Source: Hungatella sp. UBA7603 | GTDB lineage: Bacteria; Bacillota; Clostridia; Lachnospirales; Lachnospiraceae | Assembly: GCA_002478865.1 (NCBI GenBank) | Contig: DLJZ01000002.1 | Coordinates: 62,001-126,000, forward strand | Length of the DNA: 64,000 nt | Direction: 5' to 3' | Shown: in pieces, positions 45,041 through 54,244 of the stretch | How the letters are laid out: each line of letters opens with the position of its first letter | Position numbering within the stretch: position 1 is the stretch's first letter | The notes under the pieces: model-generated | Told to the model about the DNA's origin: nothing | Database searches by the model: none | The model's input: the letters and a program-made list of their open reading frames with translations, nothing else | Program-made: the position numbers and the translations under genes

Positions 45041-46352
45041 CAACTTCCTCCGTATGAAGGAGGGTGACATCTTCTTTATAGTAAGGCTGCATGCTCTCTT
45101 CTACATTGATTTTCACATGCTCAAATGAGATATCTCTTGCATAATCCACATAGATTCCAGATATCTTGGTTCGAATCACACCATCACCCTGGTAAGGACG
45201 GATATCATATCCTTCAATGTCCCAACGAGAGGTCTTTTCCAGGGTCAGATGAATGTGATCAAAACTCACATCTTCCACGTAATTATCTTCACTTCCCCGA
45301 ATAAAGATTCCATTTTCCCCTTTGCAGGTAATGTTCTGGAACCGGACATTTCTAACCATTCCAGCTTTTACCCCTGGCTTACGGTCTTGTACGGTGATAC
45401 AGATCGGCTCCGCTCTTCCCCACCACTCATGAGAAAACCTTCGTGTTTCAATGACGATATTGGAGAACACAACATTTTCCACATTTCCACCATCTCGAAT
45501 CTGTAAGGAGATACCACGATTGCTTTTACTGATGGTACAGTTTTCTACCAATATATTGCGGAAGCTGCACTCCCCTTCCGTGCCAAACTTAATGGCAGCA
45601 CTGGTGGAGATTAAGGTGCAGTTTGAGATTACGATGTTCTCGCAAGGACCATATTGATTGTAATCTCCTGAGTTTTTTAAAACAATAGCATCGTCTCCGC
45701 ACTCAATATGGCATCCGATGATACGGACGTTGGTACAGTGATCTGGATCAATTCCATCGGAGTTTGCCATCTGTAAATTATTAAGCAGACGGATTCCCTG
45801 AATTAAGACATCGTTACAGCCCACCAGATGAACGGTCCAAAACGCACAGTTAATGAGAGTCACATCCTGAATGGTCAGGTGTTCAAATTTCTCCAAAAGC
45901 ATCAGTGGGATTCTTGGATAATAGGTTCCTTCAATATGATAACCAGAGTCTGTTCCGTAAAAAATCTTCTCGTTGGCATCAATTGTTCCAAAACCAGTGA
46001 TTGCTACATTCTTCTGGTCAAACCCATAGAGAAATGCGTGAAATGGTCTGCCGTTGTATTCGCTGTTTAAAAAAGAAGGAAGCCCTGATTCATGAGCTAC
46101 AATCTTACCTCCGTTGGCCAAAGGGTAATAATCATTTAAGTTGTCGCTGGCCTTTAACACGGCACCCATCTCCAGGTGGAAATCCACGTTGGACTTAAGT
46201 AGGATAGAACCACTGTTATAAGTATGACCGCCGGGAAGAAACACTCTTCCGCCTCCCTCGCTGGTACATGTGTCTATGGCTTTTTGGATTGCCTCTGCAT
46301 CATTGGTGATTCCATCGCCCTTTGCTCCGAAATCCAATACATTGTATCTCAT
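45033..46352 (-). CDS. GH28 family polygalacturonase-like hydrolase
   Basis: 439-aa right-handed beta-helix enzyme. The N-terminal 'VLDFGAKGDGITNDAEAIQKAID' is the pectate-lyase-superfamily cap, 'NSDGIDPDHCTNV' and 'GDDAIVLKNSG' supply the three catalytic Asp residues of GH28, followed by 'KFGTEGECSFRNI'. No signal peptide, so it probably acts inside the cell on oligogalacturonides (exo-type) or a related sugar. Start at MRYNVL, with GGAGG 5 nt upstream. The gene is next to a sugar ABC transporter and oxidoreductases that suit uronide use. Confidence 0.92.
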   Translation of the reverse strand: MRYNVLDFGAKGDGITNDAEAIQKAIDTCTSEGGGRVFLPGGHTYNSGSILLKSNVDFHLEMGAVLKASDNLNDYYPLANGGKIVAHESGLPSFLNSEYNGRPFHAFLYGFDQKNVAITGFGTIDANEKIFYGTDSGYHIEGTYYPRIPLMLLEKFEHLTIQDVTLINCAFWTVHLVGCNDVLIQGIRLLNNLQMANSDGIDPDHCTNVRIIGCHIECGDDAIVLKNSGDYNQYGPCENIVISNCTLISTSAAIKFGTEGECSFRNILVENCTISKSNRGISLQIRDGGNVENVVFSNIVIETRRFSHEWWGRAEPICITVQDRKPGVKAGMVRNVRFQNITCKGENGIFIRGSEDNYVEDVSFDHIHLTLEKTSRWDIEGYDIRPYQGDGVIRTKISGIYVDYARDISFEHVKINVEESMQPYYKEDVTLLHTEEVVI

Positions 46353-46466
46353 AATTTCCTCCAATCTGACAATTCCATCTGTAATGTTCTGTCTTTATCT
46401 GAATGTGTTTAAATTGGCCCAATTATATCAATTCTATCCGAAGAAAAAAAGCTGAAATGAAAAATA

Positions 46467-46517
46467 AACGGCAAAGACTTATAAAAAAGCTGTTTTTTAT
46501 AAGTCCTCTGCCGTTTT
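46467..46517 (-). terminator. Terminator after the sugar ABC operon
   Basis: Minus-strand AAACGGCAGAGGACTTATAA pairs with TTATAAGTCTTTGCCGTTT, followed by ATTTTTC. It lies directly after the permease stop and separates this operon from the GH28 gene. Confidence 0.85.
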
Positions 46518-47363
46518 TTAACCCTTTAAACCGGAAGTGCTAATGCCTTCCACCAAATATTTTTGCAGGCAGATGAAGATAATCACTGCTGGGAGAATGG
46601 ATAAGGTGGCCATGGCAAACATGGCGCCGTAATCCGAGGAAGAACCTGGGTCACTAAAAAGCTTTAGAGCCAAGCTGACTGGATACTTTGCTGATTCGTT
46701 GACGTAGAGCAGGGCAGATAAAAAGTCATCCCAGCGCCACATAAAGGAAAATATACTGGCTGTAATCATAGCCGGTGTTATTAGTGGCAGCATGATCCGG
46801 GCAAAAATACTGTAATAGGAACAACCGTCAATCTTTGCTGCTTCATCAAGCTCTCTTGGAATGCCGTCAATAAAGTTAATCATCAGATAGATGAAAAAAC
46901 CCTGAATAGCAAAGTAATATGGGATGATAAGAGGACGATAACTTCCCACCCAGCCAAGTTTTTGATACCATAGATACTGAGGAATCATAAGTACCTGAGC
47001 TGGTAACATCATGGACAAAAGCATGGCAACAAAGAGAAACTTTCTGCCAAAGAATTTACACCGTGCAAGGCCATAAGCGACAAACGCAGATGAAAATACG
47101 GTTCCTAAGGTTGCCACCACAGCAATAAAAAAGGAATTTCTAAAAAACACTACAAAACCAGTCTTTGCAAATCCCTTCCAGCCAGTAGCATAATTTGTCA
47201 GAACGAACTTCTTAGGAATTAATTGTCCGGCTGTGGTAAAGATAGTGCTGGTTTCCTTAAAGGAGCTCATAATCATCCAGATCAGAGGATAGACCATAAT
47301 AAGGCCAAATCCACATACCAGAACATGATAAACAATGTCACCCATTCGTTTCTTTGTCTTCAT
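46518..47363 (-). CDS. Carbohydrate ABC transporter permease, MalG type
   Basis: 281-aa CUT1 permease with six TM helices and the EAA loop 'ELDEAAKIDGCSYYSIFARIMLP' (residues about 188-210, quoted in part). Start at MKTKKR, with GGAGGAG about 9 nt upstream; a longer frame would overlap the previous gene by 13 codons. It pairs with the MalF-type permease 4 bp before it. The energy-coupling ATPase is not in the operon; CUT1 systems of this class commonly share one MsmK-like ATPase encoded elsewhere. Confidence 0.93.
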   Translation of the reverse strand: MKTKKRMGDIVYHVLVCGFGLIMVYPLIWMIMSSFKETSTIFTTAGQLIPKKFVLTNYATGWKGFAKTGFVVFFRNSFFIAVVATLGTVFSSAFVAYGLARCKFFGRKFLFVAMLLSMMLPAQVLMIPQYLWYQKLGWVGSYRPLIIPYYFAIQGFFIYLMINFIDGIPRELDEAAKIDGCSYYSIFARIMLPLITPAMITASIFSFMWRWDDFLSALLYVNESAKYPVSLALKLFSDPGSSSDYGAMFAMATLSILPAVIIFICLQKYLVEGISTSGLKG

Positions 47364-47367
47364 GGTG

Positions 47368-48279
47368 TCACACTCCTCCCGTATAAACCCAGAATCTCTT
47401 GGTTGCAAACAATATCATAGTAATAAAGCCGATGATCGCTAACATAACCCATGCCAGTGCCGCACCGTATCCTGTATTGTAAAATTCAAAGGATTGCTGA
47501 TACATGTAAACGGTGTAGAATAAGGTAGAGTTTAAAGGCTTTCCCTGGGTAATGATAAAGCACTGGGTAAAGGCAAGGAACCCGTTGATCATCTGCATCA
47601 CCAGATTAAAGAAGATGGTGGGGGTCAATAAGGGCAGTGTAATTCGAAAGAACTGTGATACTTTATTTGCCCCATCCACTCTGGCGGCCTCATAAAGAGT
47701 CACCGGAATCTGCTTTAAAGAGGATAGGAAAATTAACATGGAAGAACCAAACTGCCACACCGCCAATATAATGAGAGTCCAGATTGCCGTATTCACATTA
47801 CCAAGCCATGGAAAGCTGGAATTAACACCGGAAAGTCTTAAAAGCTGATTCACCACCCCATCGGTAGCAAACATACGCTTCCAGAGAATGGCAACGGCTA
47901 CAGAACCTCCAATAATGGACGGCAGGTAATAGGCCGCTCGGTAGAATCCGGTTATCCTGGTAGTCTTATATAAGATTAAGGCAACCATTAAGGCAAATAC
48001 AAGACGAAGGGGCACAGATACAAGCGCAAAATAAAAGGTGACCCCAATGGTTTTTAAGAAGATCAAATCATCCGTAAACATCTTAATGTAATTTTTCGCT
48101 CCTACAAAAACTGGTGGCGCCAATATATTATAATCGCAAAAAGAATAAAACAAAGAAAGTCCCATGGGAACTACCATAAATACAAAGAATCCAATGGTAA
48201 ACGGAAGACTAAACACAAATCCTGCCGTGCTTTCTTTATTCATAAATTGTCTGAAACTCTCTCTTTTCCTATGGTTCAA
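47368..48279 (-). CDS. Carbohydrate ABC transporter permease, MalF/UgpA type
   Basis: 303-aa CUT1 permease with six TM helices and EAA loop 'LYEAARVDGANKVSQFFRIT'. I place the start at a TTG (LNHRKRES...) with GGAGGGG about 6 nt upstream; an in-frame ATG 23 codons earlier lies in the terminal part of the intergenic region without a site, and one 12 codons later also lacks one. It forms the channel with the MalG-type permease. Confidence 0.88.
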   Translation of the reverse strand: MNHRKRESFRQFMNKESTAGFVFSLPFTIGFFVFMVVPMGLSLFYSFCDYNILAPPVFVGAKNYIKMFTDDLIFLKTIGVTFYFALVSVPLRLVFALMVALILYKTTRITGFYRAAYYLPSIIGGSVAVAILWKRMFATDGVVNQLLRLSGVNSSFPWLGNVNTAIWTLIILAVWQFGSSMLIFLSSLKQIPVTLYEAARVDGANKVSQFFRITLPLLTPTIFFNLVMQMINGFLAFTQCFIITQGKPLNSTLFYTVYMYQQSFEFYNTGYGAALAWVMLAIIGFITMILFATKRFWVYTGGV

Positions 48280-48348
48280 ATACGTCCCCTCCGTTCTCAA
48301 AGAAAAGATCTCCAAAAAAGGGGCAGAGCCTACTCTGCCCCAATTCAT

Positions 48349-49698
48349 TTATTTCTGGCTCATGATCTTATTGGCACCGTTGTAGAATTCCTCTGCAGCG
48401 GTTGCAGCATCGTAAGCGCCGTAGCATAACTGTTCCTGTACCTGATTTAAGAGGTTGAATACCTCACTCGCGCCATCAGGCTGAGGTGGATTGATGGGTG
48501 AGCTGTTTGGAGTTATGACTTCATTGATATAGCGAATAATTTCCTGGTTGATTGGATCCATCTTAGGAGAAAGTTCCTCTGCAATCTTACTGGAAGCCGG
48601 AACTCCACGCTCGCCTAAGAGAATGTTGTTTGCGTCACTTGAATTCACTAGGAAGTTTAACACCTTAACCGCTTCTTCCGCATTCTTTGTATGGGCACCA
48701 ATGGAGAAGAACTGGCTGGATTTTAAGTAGCCGGATTTTTTTGGATCAGGAGATGGCCATGTGGTCATGCCTACGGTCACACCTTCTGGTGCTGCCTTTT
48801 GAATCGCAGTAAGCTGATTGGAGTTTGCAAACGCACACCAGGACATGGTCTCTGGACTTGAGCCGTAAACCATAGGATCTTGTTCCACGGAACCTACAGA
48901 GATTTCAGCAAATACGCCTGGATCAATGAGCCAGCCCTCTTTTAAGCCTCTGGTATACATCTCAAAGAAAGGAACGTAGCTTTCCTTTGTTCCACCCAAC
49001 TTTTTATCTCCAAAGAGCACCACATCATAGGCTCTCATAAAGTAATCCAGATAGGTCTGAGCGGTTCCGTAAACGATGGAGGTCTTATAGCCGGTTTTCT
49101 TATAAATCTGACGACAGAGTTCCTCAAACTCATCAATGGTCAAATAATCCTTAACGGTAATGCCGTTCTGATCAAGAAGTGTCTTGTTGTACATCATGGC
49201 CGGAGAGTTAATCCCCGCACAGATGGCATATACGCCTCCCTCCACGGTACCGGTAGCCATGGTATTCTCTGGAATGTTAGAAACATCAAGAGTTTTATCG
49301 TCTATGTACGGCTTTAAGTCTACCAGCAAATCATTCTTCACGTACTGATCAATGTACATGTAATCCATTTGAACAATGTCAGGAATTGATTGTCCGGCCG
49401 CCGATGTAGCAAGCTTGTTCCAGTAATCCGACCACTCAGAAAACTGTCCTTCAATGGTAACTCCAGGATTCTTTTCTGCGTACAGATCAAGTGCTGCCTG
49501 GGTTCTTTCATTACGGACCTGGTTCCCCCACCAGCTCATAGTAAGCTTTCCCCCATCTTGCTTTGCTGCTGCCGTCGTCTGTGTCTCCTTGGTGGTCTCA
49601 GGAGCTGCAGTTGTGGCAGAAGTCTTGCTTCCCCCACACCCCGCAAGAGATGCTGCCGCAAGAACCCCTGTCATGAGCATTGCCATTCTTTTTTTCAT
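48349..49698 (-). CDS. Sugar ABC transporter substrate-binding lipoprotein
   Basis: 449-aa SBP family 1 lipoprotein: signal 'MKKRMAMLMTGVLAAASL' with lipobox 'LAGC', Thr/Ala-rich linker, then 'KLTMSWWGNQVRNERTQAAL', a typical start for oligosaccharide-binding proteins. 'IPDIVQMDYMYIDQYVKNDLL' matches the family's hinge region. The adjacent GH28 hydrolase suggests a galacturonide or pectic oligosaccharide ligand. First gene of the operon; its promoter has activator-type repeats upstream. AAGGAGGAAGGTATT precedes the ATG. Confidence 0.92.
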   Translation of the reverse strand: MKKRMAMLMTGVLAAASLAGCGGSKTSATTAAPETTKETQTTAAAKQDGGKLTMSWWGNQVRNERTQAALDLYAEKNPGVTIEGQFSEWSDYWNKLATSAAGQSIPDIVQMDYMYIDQYVKNDLLVDLKPYIDDKTLDVSNIPENTMATGTVEGGVYAICAGINSPAMMYNKTLLDQNGITVKDYLTIDEFEELCRQIYKKTGYKTSIVYGTAQTYLDYFMRAYDVVLFGDKKLGGTKESYVPFFEMYTRGLKEGWLIDPGVFAEISVGSVEQDPMVYGSSPETMSWCAFANSNQLTAIQKAAPEGVTVGMTTWPSPDPKKSGYLKSSQFFSIGAHTKNAEEAVKVLNFLVNSSDANNILLGERGVPASSKIAEELSPKMDPINQEIIRYINEVITPNSSPINPPQPDGASEVFNLLNQVQEQLCYGAYDAATAAEEFYNGANKIMSQK

Positions 49699-49736
49699 AA
49701 TACCTTCCTCCTTTTTAACTCATCTTAGGTAATTTC

Positions 49737-49765
49737 ATTATACGTTTCGTAATTCCAGGCGTATA
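49737..49765 (-). promoter_or_regulatory. Weak -35 promoter of the sugar ABC operon
   Basis: TATAAT (49742-49737) has no good -35 at the right spacing: 49765-49760 reads TATACG. Such a promoter would need an activator, and direct repeats lie right upstream. Confidence 0.6.
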
Positions 49766-49770
49766 TGCGT

Positions 49771-49802
49771 AAAACCGAGTTAGAAGTGGAAAAAACCGAG
49801 TT
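49771..49802. promoter_or_regulatory. Direct-repeat operator, two AAAACCGAGTT half-sites 21 bp apart
   Basis: AAAACCGAGTT occurs at 49771-49781 and again at 49792-49802, start-to-start 21 bp, two helical turns, as in AraC-family activator sites. The near repeat ends about 5 bp from the -35 position of the ABC operon, fitting class II activation, and the adjacent divergent genes encode a YesN-type AraC regulator. Confidence 0.72.
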
Positions 49803-49907
49803 TATTGTATATAATGTATATTTTCACGACTTATTAATTGTGTTTGTTCTGTATTTTGTATATAATTTGCTTATAGATATTACTACAAAGGAAAAGAGGG
49901 GCAGCCT

Positions 49908-51683
49908 ATGAAAGCTTTTATCCGCAACTTGTCCTTAAAAAAGAAGATACAGTCCATTGTATTTATCAGTATCCTGCTCTTAGTTGTAACTTCCTTCCTT
50001 AGCATTCACATAACTTCTCTTGCACATCAAAAGGTACTGCACCAGACCGCCGCCACCACACTTTCTTTTTCTGCACAGGAATTAAATAATCGTCTGGAGA
50101 ACATCTGCACCATGGCAGATATGATCTTAGCTGACAATTCCATGCAAAAAGGTCTTGGAGTCTATAAAGACTCTACTCTGACCCAGGATCGCACCATCGC
50201 TTATAAAACCCTTTATACAACCTTAAATGAGTATTACTTTAACTTCCGAAAAAACAACATCAATTACATGAGTCTTTATCAAGATAACATCTCCATTCAT
50301 ACCCACATCATGAGCAGGGATAAACTTCCCGATGCCATAAAAAAAGATTTGATTTGGCGAGCAGAGGATGGAAAAGGAAAAACCTTGTGGGTCACAGACT
50401 ACAGTCAGGAATACGGGCTTTTCATGGTAAAGAACATAAGGCGTTCCCAGTTTCTGAAGCTGGATTCCATTGGAAATTTAATTGTTAACATTGACATTAA
50501 CCAGCTTATGAACTCCTTTACAGACACCAGCCGACTTAATGAAAAGGCTGGCTATATTCTTTATCACGATGGTATATTTATTTATAACTCTTCAACGCTT
50601 CCGTCTGAGGAAAGACTTTTAAACCTATTTGATTCCAGGTATGGGCAAGTGAAATTAGAAACAAAAAACTTCTTTTATGTAAAAAGGAGAGTGCCTGATT
50701 TGGGTTGGGATTTCGTGTGCATGATTCCCTATGATAACATCGTAACCTCCCTTAAAGTGAGCCTTAATCTATGCATTATCATTACCCTTTTAGCAGTAGC
50801 TGCTGCCATGTCCCTGTCCTCCATTCTTATTGATTCCATCACGAAACATTTTAATATCCTACTTCTTAAGATGAACAATTTAGCTGACGGCAACAACCAT
50901 AGTCTCTTCATACATTACGATTACCGTGGGCGAAATGATGAGGTGGGAGTCTTACATACCCGTTTTGACGAGACGGTATTAGCGGTCAATGATCTCATAC
51001 GGACCAATTATTTAAACGAAATCTTAAAAAAGGAAGCCCAGCTAAAAGCCCTGGAAAACCAGATGAATCCTCATTTTTTATACAATACCCTAGAATCCAT
51101 TAACTGGAGAGCAAAAACCCTTGGAGCCAAGGATATCTCCTCTATGGCAGAAGCCCTTGGAACCCTCTTAAGAATCACTTTGGACCAAAAATGCAAGCAG
51201 GTGCCGCTTCGTACCGAGCTTGAGATGGTACAATGTTATATGACCATTCAAAAATACCGATACGAGGACCGTTTGGAATATCAGGTCATAGTTCCTCCCC
51301 ATCTTTTAGGCTGCTGCATCCTTAAGCTGACCTTGCAGCCTCTTGTTGAGAACGCCATAAGATACGGTCTGGAAGAAAACACAGAAGGATGCAAGATACA
51401 GATTGTGGCAGAACAAGTGGACAATGTCCTTCATGTATCGGTAATTAATAACGGCTCCACCTTTGAAGACAAGCTCTTAGAAAAGTTAAAAGCCCATCAG
51501 ATTACCCCTCATGGGTTTGGGATTGGCCTTTTAAATATTCAGGAACGGCTGGAACTGACCTACGGCTCTGCCGGAAGCCTGGACCTTTATAACGAAAAGG
51601 AACAAGCCATTGCAAGACTCACCATTCCTCTTGCCATAGAATGGGAAGAGGGCGAATGCCAGAAAGGAGAAGAACCATGTTAA
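49908..51683 (+). CDS. YesM-type sensor histidine kinase
   Basis: 591 aa: N-terminal TM helix (about 15-35), extracellular Cache-like sensing region (about 40-280), second TM helix (about 285-305), HAMP, then the His_kinase domain with phospho-His in 'ENQMNPHFLYNTLESINWRAK' (quoted positions about 385-405) and GHKL ATPase ('LVENAIRYGLEE', 'GFGIGLLNIQERL'). It should sense an external sugar signal and phosphorylate the AraC-type regulator whose gene overlaps its stop codon. Confidence 0.93.
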   Translation: MKAFIRNLSLKKKIQSIVFISILLLVVTSFLSIHITSLAHQKVLHQTAATTLSFSAQELNNRLENICTMADMILADNSMQKGLGVYKDSTLTQDRTIAYKTLYTTLNEYYFNFRKNNINYMSLYQDNISIHTHIMSRDKLPDAIKKDLIWRAEDGKGKTLWVTDYSQEYGLFMVKNIRRSQFLKLDSIGNLIVNIDINQLMNSFTDTSRLNEKAGYILYHDGIFIYNSSTLPSEERLLNLFDSRYGQVKLETKNFFYVKRRVPDLGWDFVCMIPYDNIVTSLKVSLNLCIIITLLAVAAAMSLSSILIDSITKHFNILLLKMNNLADGNNHSLFIHYDYRGRNDEVGVLHTRFDETVLAVNDLIRTNYLNEILKKEAQLKALENQMNPHFLYNTLESINWRAKTLGAKDISSMAEALGTLLRITLDQKCKQVPLRTELEMVQCYMTIQKYRYEDRLEYQVIVPPHLLGCCILKLTLQPLVENAIRYGLEENTEGCKIQIVAEQVDNVLHVSVINNGSTFEDKLLEKLKAHQITPHGFGIGLLNIQERLELTYGSAGSLDLYNEKEQAIARLTIPLAIEWEEGECQKGEEPC

Positions 51684-53203
51684 AATTAATGATTGCCGAT
51701 GATGAGCGGATGATACGGGAATCCATCTCCACTTTAATTGACTGGAAGAGTCTGGGAATTGAACTAATTGGCACCTGCAGCGATGGGATTGAGGCCTATA
51801 ACATGATTCTTGATGAAACACCTGACATTGTTCTTACGGACATCCGCATGCCCGGCTTATCTGGTCTTGATCTGGTGAGCCGGATCTCACAGACCGATTT
51901 GAGCACTCAATTTATCATTCTTTCTGGATTTGGTGAGTTTGAATATGCCAAACAGGCCATGAAATACCGGGTCCATCACTATTTATTAAAGCCCTGTAAC
52001 GAGGGCCAGATCATTGAAAGCATGAAGGATGTGGTAAAGGAGTATTACCACCGCCGTGCATTCCAGGATCTTAAGGACAGGCAAAAGGCCCTGACCGACA
52101 ACCTCCATCACAGCGTTTTGGCAAACGCCATAAACGAGGGGATCTTTCTTCAAGAGTCCTCTGAGCGGGAATGGGATTCTTATTCTGGCTTCATGGATTT
52201 CTTTAACACTGGCTACGAGATGTGTTATCTGCATTATTTGGAAGAGGAATATTTAACAGTGGTTTTAGAACAGGTCTACTTCTATATGAAAGAACATGCC
52301 CCAGGAATTACGGTTTACAGCCTTTATGTGAAGAATACCCTAATCCTATTTTTTGAGAGCCATCAGGTTACCTATGAAACCTTTGATGCATTTATGAAGT
52401 CTCTGTCTCTGGGAGAACTGTCTGTTGAGCTTCAGTACATAAGAACTACTTTTCCCAACCTTTCTGGCCTAATTGAGACACTGACCAGTAAGGTCAGACG
52501 GTACGGGATGATTTATTTTATGAACGGCCTTCAGCCTGTTCCTATCTGCAATTATAAGAATCTGATTGCTAAAATCGAACAGCTCACCACTTCACTGATG
52601 CAATCAAAAGACCCCCAGGCAGATGTGTTCCTAGAGGAATTAAAAAGTACACTGGACAATATTAATAACCTGGATTTTTTAAAGCAGGCAGGTTCTCGCA
52701 TGGTAATTAAATTCACAACAGGCAACCGGTATTACTCTTCTTTGGAAGCCACCGAATACTTAATGTCCCTAAACGAACAGACTGACATTGAGAATCTACG
52801 CTCCATGCTCCTAGAGAAGATTTTTCATATCTTAAAACGGCCCTATGAAAACCCCCAGTCCTGCAGTACATTCATTGAGAAGGTTATGCAATATGTAGAA
52901 ACTAACTTAAATAACCCCAACCTAACCTTAAAGTGGATTGCAGAAAATTACCTATTTATGAATGTAGACTATGTCAGTGCTCGCTTCATGAAGGAAACAA
53001 AGCAAAAATTCTCCAATTATTTAACAACCCTTCGCATACAAAAAGCAAAACAGCTCCTAACGAAAGGAAATGCAGAGCAGATTCAAATGGTAGCAGAGCA
53101 GGTGGGCTGCGGTAACAATCCTCAATATTTCAGTCAGATCTTTAAAAAGCATACAGGAATGACTCCCAGCGCTTTTATTAAGAAAATGAACGGAGGAGAA
53201 TAA
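51677..53203 (+). CDS. YesN-type response regulator, AraC family
   Basis: 508 aa. Residues 1-120: receiver ('IADDERMIRESI', phospho-Asp in 'PDIVLTDIRMPGLSG', Lys in 'HHYLLKPC'). A long middle region leads to a C-terminal AraC double HTH ('LTLKWIAENYLFMNVDYVSA', 'VGCGNNPQYFSQIFKKHTG'). Start at MLKLMI with GGAGAAG upstream; the ATG overlaps the kinase stop codon (ATGTTAA), so they are coupled. It is the likely activator acting at the direct repeats 49771-49802. Confidence 0.93.
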   Translation: MLKLMIADDERMIRESISTLIDWKSLGIELIGTCSDGIEAYNMILDETPDIVLTDIRMPGLSGLDLVSRISQTDLSTQFIILSGFGEFEYAKQAMKYRVHHYLLKPCNEGQIIESMKDVVKEYYHRRAFQDLKDRQKALTDNLHHSVLANAINEGIFLQESSEREWDSYSGFMDFFNTGYEMCYLHYLEEEYLTVVLEQVYFYMKEHAPGITVYSLYVKNTLILFFESHQVTYETFDAFMKSLSLGELSVELQYIRTTFPNLSGLIETLTSKVRRYGMIYFMNGLQPVPICNYKNLIAKIEQLTTSLMQSKDPQADVFLEELKSTLDNINNLDFLKQAGSRMVIKFTTGNRYYSSLEATEYLMSLNEQTDIENLRSMLLEKIFHILKRPYENPQSCSTFIEKVMQYVETNLNNPNLTLKWIAENYLFMNVDYVSARFMKETKQKFSNYLTTLRIQKAKQLLTKGNAEQIQMVAEQVGCGNNPQYFSQIFKKHTGMTPSAFIKKMNGGE

Positions 53204-53207
53204 ATGC

Positions 53208-53247
53208 AAAAATGCCCTGACCGGTTTTAAACCGCGTTCAGGGCATT
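53208..53247 (-). terminator. Terminator after the isomerase-like gene
   Basis: AATGCCCTGA pairs with TCAGGGCATT around a 20-nt loop containing its own CGGTTT/AAACCG stem; TTTTTG follows on the minus strand. It separates the convergent regulator and isomerase-like genes. The 53250-53322 stretch is AT-rich with repeated TCTATAAT-like words. Confidence 0.78.
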
Positions 53248-53322
53248 CCACGCTATTACCTATAGACCGTAAGCCGTAATCTATAATTTATAGTCTAAAA
53301 TCTGTAAACTATCGTGTGTATT

Positions 53323-54171
53323 CTATAATCTCTCAAGTATCTTCTTAAGCGCTTCGCAAGCAATGGTAAATGATTCTTCCCCGCTCAACTTTTTCTTCTC
53401 TACTGTACTCTGCTCTAAAGCACTGAATCCAGCAAAATCAGCCAGATGTGGCTCCAGGGATAAGAAGCCCTGATATCCACTGTCTTTTAACATGGTAAGT
53501 ATCTTTTCCACATTTCCATCCCCATAACCAGCTGGAACAACGCTGCCATCAGACCACAACGCATCCTTAATATGAATGTAAGCAATATATGGCTTTAACA
53601 TCTCATAAGCCGCTAAGGTATCCTGTTTGCACTGGACAAAGTTTGCAAAGTCAAACACTGCCTTAAAATGCTCTCCATAAAATTCCTTCATAAGCTCCTG
53701 GCAGCGGTCTGCCATATCTCCAAAGATATCCTTTTCATTTTCATGAAGAAGAATGATATTGTTTGATTTTGCATAGTCCACAAACTGTCCCATCTGGTCC
53801 ATAACCTTTCCACGGTATGGATCATAACTCTCATTCTCAGGCATAAAAAAGCTAAACATACGGATATAAGGTGTCTCCATCTCATGGGCAATCTCAACGG
53901 TATGTTTATAAAGCTCCATGTGTGATGTGAAATCTTCGGTGATTTTGATTTTACCAATGGGGGAACCAACCGATGATAGTTGAATTCCTGAATCGGTCAA
54001 CTGCTTTTTGATTTCCTTTGCTTCACTCACGCTGTATTCTACAAGGCCTTTTCCATTGACCCCACGCATCTCTACATGATGAATATCAAGTTTTTTTAAG
54101 ACCTGAATCTGCTTACTTAAGTCCGTATCGATTTCATCTGCAAATCCAGATATTTTAATCCCTTCCCACAT
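53323..54171 (-). CDS. Sugar phosphate isomerase/epimerase family protein
   Basis: 282-aa TIM-barrel protein of the AP-endonuclease-2/xylose-isomerase-like superfamily (PF01261). 'HHVEMRGVNGKGL', 'ILLHENEKDIFGD', 'AVFDFANFVQC', 'YIHIKDAL' and 'LSLEPHLADF' contain the conserved metal-binding E, D, H and E residues. Members isomerise or epimerise sugars or sugar acids. Start at MWEGIK, with GGAG 8 nt upstream. It is the last of three minus-strand catabolic genes with the two Gfo/Idh proteins. Confidence 0.87.
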   Translation of the reverse strand: MWEGIKISGFADEIDTDLSKQIQVLKKLDIHHVEMRGVNGKGLVEYSVSEAKEIKKQLTDSGIQLSSVGSPIGKIKITEDFTSHMELYKHTVEIAHEMETPYIRMFSFFMPENESYDPYRGKVMDQMGQFVDYAKSNNIILLHENEKDIFGDMADRCQELMKEFYGEHFKAVFDFANFVQCKQDTLAAYEMLKPYIAYIHIKDALWSDGSVVPAGYGDGNVEKILTMLKDSGYQGFLSLEPHLADFAGFSALEQSTVEKKKLSGEESFTIACEALKKILERL

Positions 54172-54244
54172 AACCAATTCTCCTTTTTTCGTGCCAATAA
54201 CAGCCTATTATATATATCGTTCTCTACGATTAAAAGTGTCTATC

